Below are positions 1 to 9,020 of a DNA stretch of 64,000 nt, in pieces. The translations under genes and the position numbers were made by a program. The stretch covers positions 62,001-126,000 of the forward strand of contig JAUICG010000013.1 of assembly GCA_030427485.1 (NCBI GenBank). Direction: 5' to 3'. Under the pieces are notes generated by a model. It was not told the DNA's origin. It saw nothing but the letters and a program-made list of their open reading frames with translations, and did not search any database. This DNA comes from Gammaproteobacteria bacterium. GTDB lineage: Bacteria > Pseudomonadota > Gammaproteobacteria > Pseudomonadales > Halieaceae. The first letter of the stretch is position 1; each line of letters starts with the position of its first letter.

Positions 1-84
1 GGTATCATGTGTATTTTGGTTACACTTTTAATGACAGAAGCATTTCACGGTAACACTTGCGGGGCGAGGAAGAACCGGCTTTGA

Positions 85-600
85 CTAAGCGCCAACCCAA
101 CGGTCATAGCACACGAAACTGTAGTCATAAGGGTTAGGGGGCTCGGCAACACGGTGATCACGACTGATTTCACGCCAGCAGCGCCACTCGATATCACACA
201 GTTCGGCATCCCCCTCCACGCTGGCGTGGACTTCGGTGATGTACAGCCGGTCGGCAACGGGCAGGGCCTGGGCATAGATCTCGGCGCCGCCCATCACCAT
301 CACTTCCTCCGCGCCGTCACGCATGGCGATCTCCCTGGCCAGCGTGAGCGCGGCATCCAGGGAGGGCACTACCTCCACCCCCTCAGCGCGATAACCGGGG
401 TTGCGCGAAATGACAATGTTGGTACGCCCCGGCAGCGGCTTGCCGATGGACTCGTAGGTCTTGCGACCCATCACAACGGGCTTGCCCATCGTGGTACGCC
501 TGAAATGCTGCATATCCCCCGGAAGTTTCCAGGGCAGCGTGTTATCTCTGCCGATTACCCCGTTCTGGGCGACGGCGACGATGATCGCTACCCGCGGCAC
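85..600 (-). CDS. folA: Dihydrofolate reductase
   Basis: Reduces dihydrofolate to tetrahydrofolate with NADPH in the cytoplasm, regenerating the folate oxidised by the neighbouring thymidylate synthase. The 171-residue protein shows the full family pattern: N-terminal VAQNGVIG, the substrate-binding LPWKLPGDM with the acidic residue at D29, GRKTYESIGKPLPGR, and MVMGGAEIY near the C terminus. The start is GTG at 600; no better upstream start is visible. It lies 16 bp after thyA on the same strand, so lgt-thyA-folA is probably one operon. No clear terminator is seen in bases 1-84. Confidence 0.96.
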   Translation of the reverse strand: MPRVAIIVAVAQNGVIGRDNTLPWKLPGDMQHFRRTTMGKPVVMGRKTYESIGKPLPGRTNIVISRNPGYRAEGVEVVPSLDAALTLAREIAMRDGAEEVMVMGGAEIYAQALPVADRLYITEVHASVEGDAELCDIEWRCWREISRDHRVAEPPNPYDYSFVCYDRWVGA

Positions 601-616
601 TGCGCGAAACCCGCGT

Positions 617-1450
617 TCACACGGCCACCGGCGCCGCTATATGGGCGTGCGGGTGGTAATTCACCAGCTCGAAGTCTTCGAATCGATACCCGTAGATTGT
701 GTCCGGCCGACGCAGGATATTGAGTCGCGGCAGTGGACGCGGTTCGCGGCTCAGCTGCTGGGTGACCTGCTCGAGGTGATTGCTGTAGATGTGTGAGTCT
801 CCGGTACAGATAATAATTTCCCCCGGCTCGAGGTCACATTGCTGCGCCAACATCATCGTCAGCAGCGCCAGGCTCGCCGTGTTGTAAGGCAAACCCAGAA
901 AGGAGTCGCTGGAGCGAATCATCAACTGGGCGGAAACTCTCCCCTCGGCCACGTAAAACTGGTACAGCAAATGACAGGGCGGTAAAGCCATCCGGCCGGC
1001 CCTGACATTGTCCTGCGGACTCACACGCTCATCCGGCAGGTACTCCACGTTCCAGGCGTGGAACAGGATGCGCCGGCTGTCCGGATTATTGCGCAGGCAA
1101 TCGACCACGTAGTCAATCTGGTTGATGGTGCCGCCATCGCGAGTGGGCCAGGCCGTCCACTGGGCGCCGTACACCGGCCCCAGATCACCCTCTTCGGTAG
1201 CCCATTCATCCCAGATGGACACACCGTTCTCCTTCAGCCAGCGCGTGTTGGTATCCCCCCGCAGGAACCACAACAACTCGTTCACAATGCTCTTGAAATG
1301 CAGTTTCTTGGTGGTCAGCAGCGGGAAGCCATCGGCAAGGTCATGGCGGTACTGGCGCCCGAACACGGATAGCGTTCCGGTGCCGGTACGATCGCCCTTG
1401 CGGACGCCGTGATCTAGAATATCCTGCAACAGGTCGAGGTATTGCTTCAT
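617..1450 (-). CDS. thyA: Thymidylate synthase
   Basis: Makes dTMP from dUMP using methylene-tetrahydrofolate. The 277-residue sequence has the catalytic cysteine in the PPCH motif (C159), the phosphate-binding [10 protein letters not shown] near residue 18, and a C-terminal Y-x-P-H-x-x-x-x-x-P-V-A-V tail. It is about 13 residues longer than the E. coli enzyme because of a short insertion just before the catalytic loop (around residues 140-152), a variation I know from other bacterial ThyA. The start codon overlaps the lgt stop by four bases (ATGA), indicating translational coupling, and folA follows, as expected for a thymidylate cycle pair. Confidence 0.97.
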   Translation of the reverse strand: MKQYLDLLQDILDHGVRKGDRTGTGTLSVFGRQYRHDLADGFPLLTTKKLHFKSIVNELLWFLRGDTNTRWLKENGVSIWDEWATEEGDLGPVYGAQWTAWPTRDGGTINQIDYVVDCLRNNPDSRRILFHAWNVEYLPDERVSPQDNVRAGRMALPPCHLLYQFYVAEGRVSAQLMIRSSDSFLGLPYNTASLALLTMMLAQQCDLEPGEIIICTGDSHIYSNHLEQVTQQLSREPRPLPRLNILRRPDTIYGYRFEDFELVNYHPHAHIAAPVAV

Positions 1451-2265
1451 TTGGTTCCTTTTGGCCGGGACGGCGCCACACCACCGGCTTTGTGGTAGGC
1501 GGATACTATCAGGTAGATGCCAAGTGCAATCATGGGCAGCGAAAGCAGTTGCCCGCGGGTCACCCAGCCGAACGCCTGGAATCCGATGTTTTGGTCCGGC
1601 TCACGAAAAAACTCCGCGATAAAGCGCAGGCAGCCATAGCCGAGCGCAAAGACACCCGCGACAGACCACGTGGGCCGCTCCCGCGATGAAAACCACATCA
1701 TGATTGCGAAAAGCAGAACGCCCTCCAACGCGAACTGGTACAACTGTGAGGGGTGTCGGGCCAGCTGCAGCGGGTCGTTCGGAAACACCATCGCCCAGGG
1801 CACATCCGCGGCCCGACCCCACAACTCCTGGCCGATAAAATTCCCCAGCCGACCCAGTGCCAGGCCGACCGGCACCAACGGCGCGACAAAATCCATCAGC
1901 GCGCCGAATACAATCTTACGGCGACGCGCAAACAGCCACATCGCAAACAGCACGCCCAGAAAGCCGCCGTGAAACGACATCCCTCCCTGCCAAACCCGTA
2001 ACAGCCAGCCCGGATCCTGCGCCAGCTTGTCGCCACCGTAAAAAATTGCGTAGCCAATCCTGCCGCCGAAAACCACACCCAGCGCCGCGTAAAAAATCAG
2101 GTCGTCAACCTGCTCCCGCTTGACCACGGACCAGGGTCGCCGTGTGCGACGCACGGCCAGCCACCAGGCGAACGCGAGGCCGGCGAGGTACGTCAGGCCG
2201 TACCAGTGAACCTTGAGGGGTCCCAGCGAGACGGCGACCGGGTCTATTTCGGGATAAGGCAACAT
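1447..2265 (-). CDS. lgt: Phosphatidylglycerol--prolipoprotein diacylglyceryl transferase
   Basis: Inner-membrane enzyme that attaches diacylglycerol to the lipobox cysteine of prolipoproteins, the first lipoprotein maturation step. The 272-residue protein has about seven hydrophobic segments, the [11 protein letters not shown] motif near residues 94-104 with its essential histidine, and the family signature [14 protein letters not shown] at about 138-151. Its stop overlaps the thyA start. A substrate candidate, the glycine-zipper lipoprotein at about 40 kb, is in this window. Confidence 0.96.
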   Translation of the reverse strand: MLPYPEIDPVAVSLGPLKVHWYGLTYLAGLAFAWWLAVRRTRRPWSVVKREQVDDLIFYAALGVVFGGRIGYAIFYGGDKLAQDPGWLLRVWQGGMSFHGGFLGVLFAMWLFARRRKIVFGALMDFVAPLVPVGLALGRLGNFIGQELWGRAADVPWAMVFPNDPLQLARHPSQLYQFALEGVLLFAIMMWFSSRERPTWSVAGVFALGYGCLRFIAEFFREPDQNIGFQAFGWVTRGQLLSLPMIALGIYLIVSAYHKAGGVAPSRPKGTK

Positions 2266-2442
2266 GTTGGCAAGTCAGTAACAATCCAATGAAAAGGCTG
2301 AACGGTGTCGGCCATCCGGGGCGTCTTCGAATGTTGGCAGCCGTGCCCAGCGAAGTCCGGGAGTAATGCAGCTGGAAAAGCCGTATTATTATCCAGTGCG
2401 TGATGTTTCACAATTCTTTCCCCCAGGACCCGGCTGCCGTCT

Positions 2443-3228
2443 ATGTGTCTGCTAGTTTTCGCCCACCAGGTATCGCGTGAATTTCCATTGCTCATCGCTG
2501 CCAACCGCGACGAGTTCCATGCCAGGGCCACGACCGTCTCTGGCTTCTGGGCCGAGCGCCCGGACCTGCTGGCGGGAAAAGACCTCGAGCAGGGCGGCAC
2601 CTGGATGGGCGTTACCCGCAGCGGGCGCTTTGCGGCGGTAACCAATTTTCGCGACCCGGCGCGGACCGCCCCCGCGCCGCGCTCGCGCGGTGAACTGCCG
2701 CTGGCCTTTCTGAGCGGTACACGGGACCCGCGCGCATATCTGGACGAACTTGCCCAGCGGGCGCAGGACTATGCGGGCTTCAACCTGCTGGTCGGCGACA
2801 GCAGCCAGCTGTGGTATTTCTCCAACAGCGATACACGTGAGCCACGGCCTCTGTCACCCGGCATCTATGGCCTGAGCAATGCCAGCCTGGACACGCCCTG
2901 GCCGAAAGTGGCGCTGGGAAAAACCCGGCTGCAAACCCTCCTCGCAACAGGGCCTCCAGGCCACGACGCCCTGGCCGCCGTGGTCAGCGACCGGCAGCTC
3001 GCGGACCAGCGTGACCTGGAGGCCCTGCACCTCAATGGCGCGATGGATCCGGTTCTGTCCGCACAGTTTATCGTCACGCGGGAATACGGTACGCGCTCCA
3101 GTACCACGTTGCGCATCGATGCCCATGGGAACACCAGCTGGCGGGAGCAGAGTTTCGACAATCGGGGCGTGTTGCGGGACGAGCAGTTGATTGAGTTTCA
3201 ACAGCAGGCCGCTACTCCATCAATATGA
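2443..3228 (+). CDS. NRDE family (TANGO2-like) protein
   Basis: A 261-residue protein with the N-terminal MCLLVFA segment and the IAANRDEFHARAT motif that name the NRDE family. The cysteine immediately after the initiator methionine is the conserved one and could become an N-terminal nucleophile. Family members are cytosolic and linked in eukaryotes to Golgi organisation and haem handling; the bacterial role is not established, so no function is assigned. The gene is transcribed alone and ends facing ptsP; its TGA lies in the loop of a hairpin repeat (3213-3241). The ribosome-binding site is weak (AGGA about 14 bases upstream). Confidence 0.88.
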   Translation: MCLLVFAHQVSREFPLLIAANRDEFHARATTVSGFWAERPDLLAGKDLEQGGTWMGVTRSGRFAAVTNFRDPARTAPAPRSRGELPLAFLSGTRDPRAYLDELAQRAQDYAGFNLLVGDSSQLWYFSNSDTREPRPLSPGIYGLSNASLDTPWPKVALGKTRLQTLLATGPPGHDALAAVVSDRQLADQRDLEALHLNGAMDPVLSAQFIVTREYGTRSSTTLRIDAHGNTSWREQSFDNRGVLRDEQLIEFQQQAATPSI

Positions 3229-3241
3229 CATTGACGGAGTA
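3213..3241. repeat. Hairpin repeat copy 1, between convergent NRDE and ptsP genes
   Basis: The 12-base arms TACTCCATCAAT and ATTGACGGAGTA pair with one mismatch, which becomes a G-U wobble in the minus-strand transcript, around the loop ATGAC. The loop carries the plus-strand stop codon, and the ptsP TAG is immediately outside the hairpin. A related copy lies at 26182-26212; over 38 bases (3213-3250 against 26183-26220) 33 positions match, including the last two codons of the minus-strand gene. Confidence 0.7.
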
Positions 3242-5506
3242 CTAGTCCACCGGGCTGTGGATAAACTTTTCCATCCCGTGCTCAGCCAGGAAGCGCTCCA
3301 GTCTCGCGTTGACTTCTACTGCGCAGTCCAGCGCCATCACTTCCTTCAGCAAGCTGCGCGCCTCGCTGCGTCGCAGATTGAGCAGCGCTTTCTTGACCTT
3401 GAGCAGGCTGGTCGCATTCATTGACAATACGTTGTACCCCATAGCCAACAACAACACGGCACCGCCGGGATCGCCAGCCAGTTCCCCGCAAATACCGATG
3501 GGGACCCCTTCGGCCTGGCAGGCCATGGCGACGTAGGCCAGTGCCTGCAACACTGCGGGGTGGAGCGAATGATACAGGTGCGCCACCCGGGAATTGTTTC
3601 GATCCACTGCCAACAGGTATTGCGTCAGGTCGTTGCTGCCGACCGATATGAAATTGACCCGCCGGGCCAGGGTGCGGGCCTGGTACACCGCCGCCGGTAC
3701 CTCGACCATCACACCGATAGGCGGCAGTTCTCCCTGCAGGCCATCCTGGCGAAGCTCACTGTGGCTGCGATGAATCAGTTTCAGCGCCTCATCAACCTCG
3801 GAAGTATTGCATACCATCGGCAGCATGATGCGCAGATTGCCCAGGCCTTCATTGGCCTTGAGCATCGCTCGCACCTGGGACAGGAAGATTTCCGGGTGAT
3901 CCAGCGTCACGCGGATGCCCCGCCAGCCGAGAAAGGGATTTTCTTCCTCGATGGGAAAATAGGGCAGCGCTTTATCGCCGCCTATGTCCAGGGTGCGCAT
4001 GGTGACCGGCTTGGGGGCGAAGGCCTCCAATTGCTCGCGATAAATCTGTCGTTGCTCCTCCTCGCTGGGAAACCGGTCCCTGAGCAGAAACGGCACTTCT
4101 GTGCGATAGAGGCCGACTCCCTCCGCGCCCTGTCCCAGCGAACGGGTGACATCGACCATCAACCCGGTATTGACCCACAGCGGCATGCGGTAGCCATCCA
4201 GCGTGATGCAGGGCTCGTCGCGCAGGGTTTCCAGGTCCCGCGACAGGGCCCTGTCCTCATCCAACACCCGCTGAAAACGCCGCTTTATTTTCGGCAGCGG
4301 GTTGATGTGCACGGTGCCGTTATAACCATCGATAATGACTTCGCGCCCCTGCAGTTTGGCATAGGGCAGATCAACCGCTCCCATCACCGTGGGCACACCC
4401 ATCGCACGCGCCAGGATGGCGACGTGAGAATTGCCGGAACCACGCACGGAAATCAGGCCGGCCAGCTTCTCACGCGGGATTTCGCCGAGTGAGGTCGCGG
4501 TCAGTTCCTCACCCACCAGGATCGCGTGGTCGGGGTACACGCGCGGTTCCGGGTTCGCTTCCTGCAGGTAGGCGAGCACCCGGGTGCCGAGATCGCGCAC
4601 ATCGACGGCGCGCTCTTTCAGATAACTGTGTTCCATGCGCTCGAAATGGCGTATATGCTCGATCATCACCTGGCTCAGCGCACCCTGCGCCCACTCGCCG
4701 GCTTTAATCAGCCCCACCACTTCAGCACCGATGGTCGAATCATCCAGAATGCTGACATAGACATCGAACAGCGCGTGGTCCTCCGGGCTCAATTCCGCAC
4801 CCAGGTTATCCGCCACAGTCTGGATGTCCTGCTGCACGCTCTGCAACGCCTCCCGGAAGGCGCGAACTTCCTTGCGCTTGTCGGTTGCCTTGCGCGGCTG
4901 CACCGCGTAGAGATCCGCTCCCGGAGATACCACCACCACGGTGCCGATTGCCACACCCGGGGCACCCGGCACGCCGGTAATCTTGGCCGGCGCCGTGCCC
5001 GTTAGCGCCTGGTTCAGCAGCACTCCTGTCACCTGCGCATGAGCGATCACCCCGGCAAGCTGGGCGGACAGCGTTACCAGGAAAGCCTCGTCGCTTTCGT
5101 CAAATCGGCGGGACTCGGACTGCTGCACGACCAGCACGCCGAGGACTCCGCGCTGGTGGATAATGGGTACGCCCAAAAACGAGTGAAACGGCTCCTCGCC
5201 GATGCCCGGCAACAGGCGAAACCTGGGGTGGTTTTCAGCGTCTTCCAGGTTGACGGGCTCGCCGCGCTCAGCCACCAGCCCGACGAGACCATCACTGGCG
5301 GCGAGACTGGCTACGCCCACCATCTCCGGGTTCAGGCCCTGGGTAGCCTGGAAAACATAGCGCCCGGTGTTCGAATCCCGCAGGAATACGCTGCACACCT
5401 GGGTTTTCATCGCGGCGCGTACCCGGGTCACGATGATCTGCAAGGCCTCATCGAGGCCGCCCGCGGCATTGACCTCCTGAACGATGTGGCGCAGGGTCTC
5501 GAGCAT
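3242..5506 (-). CDS. ptsP: PTS(Ntr) enzyme I, phosphoenolpyruvate--protein phosphotransferase
   Basis: First phosphocarrier of the nitrogen-type PTS: autophosphorylates from PEP and passes phosphate to NPr and then PtsN, a regulatory rather than sugar-transport cascade. The 754 residues comprise an N-terminal GAF sensor domain (about 1-165), a PEP-utilising N domain, the swivelling domain with active-site H361 in GSGNSHVAILARAMGVP, and a C-terminal PEP-binding barrel with GGDKALPYF and the acid/base C673 in GICGELAGDPGG. rppH lies 6 bp upstream on the same strand, the rppH-ptsP pairing seen in many gammaproteobacteria. Its TAG stop sits at the edge of a repeat hairpin. Confidence 0.97.
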   Translation of the reverse strand: MLETLRHIVQEVNAAGGLDEALQIIVTRVRAAMKTQVCSVFLRDSNTGRYVFQATQGLNPEMVGVASLAASDGLVGLVAERGEPVNLEDAENHPRFRLLPGIGEEPFHSFLGVPIIHQRGVLGVLVVQQSESRRFDESDEAFLVTLSAQLAGVIAHAQVTGVLLNQALTGTAPAKITGVPGAPGVAIGTVVVVSPGADLYAVQPRKATDKRKEVRAFREALQSVQQDIQTVADNLGAELSPEDHALFDVYVSILDDSTIGAEVVGLIKAGEWAQGALSQVMIEHIRHFERMEHSYLKERAVDVRDLGTRVLAYLQEANPEPRVYPDHAILVGEELTATSLGEIPREKLAGLISVRGSGNSHVAILARAMGVPTVMGAVDLPYAKLQGREVIIDGYNGTVHINPLPKIKRRFQRVLDEDRALSRDLETLRDEPCITLDGYRMPLWVNTGLMVDVTRSLGQGAEGVGLYRTEVPFLLRDRFPSEEEQRQIYREQLEAFAPKPVTMRTLDIGGDKALPYFPIEEENPFLGWRGIRVTLDHPEIFLSQVRAMLKANEGLGNLRIMLPMVCNTSEVDEALKLIHRSHSELRQDGLQGELPPIGVMVEVPAAVYQARTLARRVNFISVGSNDLTQYLLAVDRNNSRVAHLYHSLHPAVLQALAYVAMACQAEGVPIGICGELAGDPGGAVLLLAMGYNVLSMNATSLLKVKKALLNLRRSEARSLLKEVMALDCAVEVNARLERFLAEHGMEKFIHSPVD

Positions 5507-5512
5507 GGCGGA

Positions 5513-6013
5513 TTACCTGCCCCCGTACTTTTCGGTGTGGCGCCCCAGTGGCAGGACCAGTTCCTTCATCGCCCTGCGGTACACCTCCCGCTTGAAGGAA
5601 ATCACCTGGTTCAGTGGATACCAGTAGCTGACCCACTGCCAGCGGTCAAATTCGGGCTTTTCATTCAAATCGAGTTGCACGGCGCTGTCGGCTTCCAGCA
5701 GGCGCAGCAGGAACCATTTCTGCTTTTGCCCGATACACAGCGGCTTCTGGTTTTCGCGCACATAGCGCGCGGGCAGGCGATAGCGCAGCCAGCCCTTCGT
5801 CGAGCCCAGTACCTGCACGGCGTCGGGGGTAAGCCCCACCTCCTCGTAAAGCTCCCGGTACAGCGCCTCGGTCGGTGATTCTCCCGCACTGATGCCACCC
5901 TGGGGGAATTGCCAGGCATCGCGACCGCCAACGCGGCGCGCCCACAGCAGTTGGCCACGCTCGTTGCTCAGCATAATCCCTACATTCGGGCGAAAGCCGT
6001 CAGAATCTATCAC
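5513..6013 (-). CDS. rppH: RNA pyrophosphohydrolase
   Basis: Nudix hydrolase that removes pyrophosphate from 5'-triphosphate RNA and so starts RNase E-dependent decay. The Nudix box is intact: [23 protein letters not shown] in two parts, [12 protein letters not shown] then [11 protein letters not shown]. The family almost always begins [14 protein letters not shown]; here that is GTG at 6013, giving 166 residues. An in-frame ATG at 6055 would add 14 residues ([14 protein letters not shown]) not typical of the family, so the shorter form is preferred. Gene order rppH-ptsP is conserved. Confidence 0.94.
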   Translation of the reverse strand: MIDSDGFRPNVGIMLSNERGQLLWARRVGGRDAWQFPQGGISAGESPTEALYRELYEEVGLTPDAVQVLGSTKGWLRYRLPARYVRENQKPLCIGQKQKWFLLRLLEADSAVQLDLNEKPEFDRWQWVSYWYPLNQVISFKREVYRRAMKELVLPLGRHTEKYGGR

Positions 6014-6131
6014 GTTACTCAGTTCATCCTTTATTATCGCCCGCCATTGTTCCACAAATTGCGTGTCCAGAGAAATTTACTATAGCTGACTCCGCCGCTA
6101 TGCTGGCCACCGGTTTCCGGAGGCAGCGCTC

Positions 6132-6785
6132 GTGACACTGGCAATTTTTGATCTGGACAACACCCTGATAGGCGGCGACAGCGACCACTTGTGGGGCCAG
6201 TTCGTCTGTGAGCAGCAATTGGTCGATGGCGCGGACTTCGCGTTGCGCAGTGACCAGTTCTACGCCGATTACCTATCGGGCGACCTGGATATCGACGCCT
6301 ACCTGCGCTTCGTACTCAGCTCCCTGAGAGGCCATCCGGCCGACCGCCTGGACGCCTGGCACCGCGCTTTCATGAAGAGCAAGATCGAGCCGATTCTGCT
6401 TCCCAAGGCGACGGAACTGCTCGCCGATCACCAGGCGCGCGGACACCAGTTGCTGATTATCACGGCTACGAACCGTTTTATCACTGCCCCAATTGCGGCG
6501 GCCCTCGGTGTGGACCAGTTGATCGCCTGTGAAGGGGAAATCGTCGACGGACTGTACACCGGCGCCCCCAGCGGCATCCCGTCGTTCAAGGAGGGCAAGG
6601 TGACCCGGCTGCGGAACTGGCTGCACGAACACGACTGCGACCTGGACGGCGCCTGGTTTTACAGCGATTCTCACAATGACCTGCCGCTGCTGGAACTGGT
6701 GGACAATCCGGTGGCGGTTGACCCGGATGACATCTTGCGGGACAGGGCGGCTGAGCTCGGATGGCCGGTGATTTCACTGCGGTGA
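6132..6785 (+). CDS. HAD-IB family hydrolase (SerB-like phosphatase)
   Basis: A 217-residue phosphatase of the HAD superfamily. Motif I is FDLDNTL near the N terminus (nucleophile D7 and D9), motif II is the IITATN segment, and motif IV is SDSHNDLPLLE. The insert between motifs I and II fits subfamily IB, which includes phosphoserine and histidinol-phosphate phosphatases, so the substrate cannot be fixed from sequence. It starts with GTG at 6132. In Pseudomonas an equivalent gene sits next to rppH-ptsP, here divergent from rppH. Its 3' end faces the rRNA methyltransferase across a repeat-filled spacer. Confidence 0.88.
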   Translation: MTLAIFDLDNTLIGGDSDHLWGQFVCEQQLVDGADFALRSDQFYADYLSGDLDIDAYLRFVLSSLRGHPADRLDAWHRAFMKSKIEPILLPKATELLADHQARGHQLLIITATNRFITAPIAAALGVDQLIACEGEIVDGLYTGAPSGIPSFKEGKVTRLRNWLHEHDCDLDGAWFYSDSHNDLPLLELVDNPVAVDPDDILRDRAAELGWPVISLR

Positions 6786-6901
6786 CACTCGACCGGGTGA
6801 TGTAGCCCTGTAAACTTTGTCTTTCAGAGCGTCTGTTGGCCGGTGCACTGGCCGTACGGTGTGGTTTCGGCTGCTGCTTCGTGCCTTCGGAAAGGCGCAG
6901 C

Positions 6902-7009
6902 GCAGGCTGTGTTGACTCGCCACAGGAAGCGCAAAAGCGCCATCCATGGCAGCTCGGGCTCGGCCATCCATGGCCTCGCACGTTCCTGTGGCGAGTCAAC
7001 ACAGCCTGC
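6902..7009 (+). repeat. Large hairpin element, copy A (conserved 54-bp core, private stem)
   Basis: Perfect 27-bp inverted arms (6902-6928, starting GCAGGCTGTGTTGACTC, and 6983-7009) enclose a 54-bp core. The core holds two direct copies of GCCATCCATGGC (6939-6950 and 6963-6974) separated by the 12-mer AGCTCGGGCTCG. The same core, with four substitutions, is found reversed at 7160-7213 inside completely different arms. Confidence 0.85.
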
Positions 7010-7133
7010 ACTGCTCACTAATTCCCAGGCATCTATATCGCAAATCTCCAGACTCGAGGTTTGTAGCACGGCATTAGAGGACAGATGCATCGACCTTCCA
7101 CAGAGTATATCCAGCGTGTAATGGTAGAGGCGT

Positions 7134-7239
7134 GGTAGTCGGGTGTGCCCGTCCGGGGGCGTGTGAGGCCATGGATGGCCGAACCCGAGCTGCCATGGAC
7201 GGCGCTTTTGCGTCCCCCGGACGGGCACACCCGACTACC
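7134..7239 (-). repeat. Large hairpin element, copy B (same core reversed, different stem)
   Basis: Perfect 26-bp inverted arms (7134-7159, starting GGTAGTCGGGTGTGCCC, and 7214-7239) enclose a 54-bp core that is the reverse complement of the copy A core at 50 of 54 positions. The two 12-bp motifs and the 12-bp spacer have the same layout (7168-7179 and 7192-7203). The arms share no similarity with those of copy A. Confidence 0.85.
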
Positions 7240-7294
7240 GCGCCGCGGCGATTGAGAAACCCAGGAGAGTAGCCGTATGACTAACCCCGATTTT

Positions 7295-8476
7295 TCACAG
7301 CCTGCGGACAAACAGCGCCTTGAGGTACTCGGTCTCCGGAATCGCCGGGTGTATCGGGTGATCCGCGCCCTGCGCCCCTTGCTCAACCACGCGCACCTGG
7401 CAAGCCGCCCGCACCGCGGCCTGTTGCACAACGCCCACCAAATCCGCGCGAGACAGGTGCATCGAGCAGGAAGCAGAGACAAGCAGGCCGCCCGGTTGCA
7501 GTAGCTGCAAGCCGAGTTCATTGACGCGCCGATAGGCCGCAATGCCTTTTTTCAGGTCCTTCCGACGCTGGATGAACGCCGGCGGATCGAGGATCAGCAC
7601 ATCGTACAGCTGGCCTTCAGCCTGCATGGCCGCCATCAGCTCCGGCGCAGAACCGCGGCGGGTCGTGACACGGTCCTCCAGCCGGTTCAGACGGGCATTC
7701 GCCTGCACACCCTCCAGCGCCTGCGCCGAGCTGTCGACACAGCAGACCGTCGCTGCGCCGAACGCCGCGGCCTGCACGCCCCAGCCGCCGATGTAGCTGT
7801 ACACATCCAGCACATTCCTGCCGCCAACCCAGGGCGCGAGGCGGGCCCGCGACAGGCGGTGGTCGTAGAACCAGCCGGTCTTCTGGCCCTCGTACACCGG
7901 CGCGAGAAAGTGCACGCCGTTCTCTTCCAGCGCCACCTGCTGCGGCACCGTGCCGTACACGACTTCGCTGTCGGTTGGCAGCCCCTGCTCGCGACGACTG
8001 CGGCTGTCCGCCCGCAACAAGACGCCGCCGGGCGCCAGCGTTGCGATCAACGCTTCAAGCAGCGTCTCCCGATGACGTTCCAGGGCGCTGTTGTTGAGCT
8101 GCACCACCAGTATGTCGCCGAAGCGATCGACCACCAGTCCGGGGAGTGTGTCGCTGTCGCCGTAGACCAGTCGGTAGAAGGGTTTGTCAAAGGCCGACTC
8201 GCGCAGGGCCAGTGCGCTGCGCAGTCGTGTGACGAAGTATTCCACGTCCATTGCGCGCTGCTCTCCCGGTGCGTACACCCGCGCGCATATCAATGAATGA
8301 GGCTCCATGTAGGCGCTTCCCAGCAGCCTGTCATTGGTGTTTCTGACGGTGACAAGGTCGCCCGCGGCAAAACCGCCGAGCGGTGAGCGGGCGCTGTCGA
8401 TTTCGTTGGAGTACACCCACAGGTGACCGCCCCGCAGGCGGTAGTCGGCCCCTTTGCGCAGGAACAGGTCTTTCAC
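7295..8476 (-). CDS. rlmI: Class I SAM-dependent rRNA cytosine methyltransferase (RlmI-like)
   Basis: Predicted 23S rRNA m5C methyltransferase. The 393 residues show an N-terminal PUA-type RNA-binding domain (about 1-75, starting RKGADYRLRGGHLWVYSNEI), a linker, and a Rossmann methyltransferase domain with the SAM loop LDVYSYIGGWGVQAA (about 223-237), DPPAF at 297-301, and SASCSMH carrying the catalytic cysteine. Starts with GTG. It follows gcvH by 25 bp on the same strand and may be co-transcribed. Which cytosine it modifies is inferred from family only. Confidence 0.9.
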   Translation of the reverse strand: MKDLFLRKGADYRLRGGHLWVYSNEIDSARSPLGGFAAGDLVTVRNTNDRLLGSAYMEPHSLICARVYAPGEQRAMDVEYFVTRLRSALALRESAFDKPFYRLVYGDSDTLPGLVVDRFGDILVVQLNNSALERHRETLLEALIATLAPGGVLLRADSRSRREQGLPTDSEVVYGTVPQQVALEENGVHFLAPVYEGQKTGWFYDHRLSRARLAPWVGGRNVLDVYSYIGGWGVQAAAFGAATVCCVDSSAQALEGVQANARLNRLEDRVTTRRGSAPELMAAMQAEGQLYDVLILDPPAFIQRRKDLKKGIAAYRRVNELGLQLLQPGGLLVSASCSMHLSRADLVGVVQQAAVRAACQVRVVEQGAQGADHPIHPAIPETEYLKALFVRRL

Positions 8477-8501
8477 GGGGTGTTACTGAAAAGCAGAATC
8501 T

Positions 8502-8891
8502 CTATTCGTCGGCGCACTGCTGCTGGTAATCATCGGCGGACAACAGCGCGTCCAGTTCACCGGGGTCGGAGGGCTGCAGCTTGTAGAACCAGCCCGCGCC
8601 ATAGGGATCGGAGTTGACGGTCTCGGGGTCATCTTCCAGCAGCATATTGATCTCGAGTACTTCGCCCGTCACCGGGGCATATATATCTGACGCCGCCTTG
8701 ACCGACTCGACTACGCCGGCCTCATCGCCAGCCGCCAGCACCACGCCGACCTCGGGCGTCTCCACGAACACCACATCCCCGAGGGCGGCCTGCGCATGAT
8801 CCGTAATGCCGACCGTCACCGTGCCATCCTCTTCCAGCCGCGCCCACTCGTGCGTGCTGGCGTACTTGAGTTCAATCGGCGTATGGCTCAT
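8502..8891 (-). CDS. gcvH: Glycine cleavage system H protein
   Basis: Lipoyl-carrying shuttle protein of the glycine cleavage complex. The 129-residue protein shows the lipoyl-lysine motif [20 protein letters not shown] with K65, and the N-terminal [14 protein letters not shown] typical of the family. The start at 8891 is chosen because AAGAGGA lies just upstream and homologues begin here; a frame open to 9002 adds unrelated residues. In E. coli the order is ubiI-gcvT-gcvH-gcvP, but here gcvH stands next to the ubiquinone hydroxylase without gcvT or gcvP, which must lie elsewhere. Confidence 0.95.
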   Translation of the reverse strand: MSHTPIELKYASTHEWARLEEDGTVTVGITDHAQAALGDVVFVETPEVGVVLAAGDEAGVVESVKAASDIYAPVTGEVLEINMLLEDDPETVNSDPYGAGWFYKLQPSDPGELDALLSADDYQQQCADE

Positions 8892-9020
8892 AGCAGTTCC
8901 TCTTGGGGGCAGCGACCGTTGAATATTGCAACGGGTACGCCTGTGGGGTGTTGGAGCGGCCCATTCTAACGGTACAGGGGTGAAAAACAATCTCCTCCGC
9001 ACGCTTTGCGCTGTAGACGC

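Larger units (their letters stand above)
6786..7294. other. Intergenic spacer with two large hairpin repeats
   Basis: A 509-bp gap between the 3' ends of a plus-strand and a minus-strand gene. It contains no convincing coding sequence; small ORFs on both strands are by-products of the two inverted-repeat elements at 6902-7009 and 7134-7239. The remainder, including 7010-7133 between the elements, shows no recognisable RNA gene. Confidence 0.8.

Noticed and set aside
3254..3262. DnaA-box-like TGTGGATAA
   Set aside because: A single match inside the ptsP coding sequence, with no cluster of boxes or AT-rich unwinding region; chance occurrence.
3560..4492. 310-residue plus-strand frame over ptsP
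   Set aside because: Lies entirely antisense to ptsP; no recognisable motif or ribosome-binding site.
6824..7228. Small ORFs across the repeat elements
   Set aside because: They encode repetitive AIHG/MDGR-type strings created by the inverted repeats on both strands, not conserved proteins.
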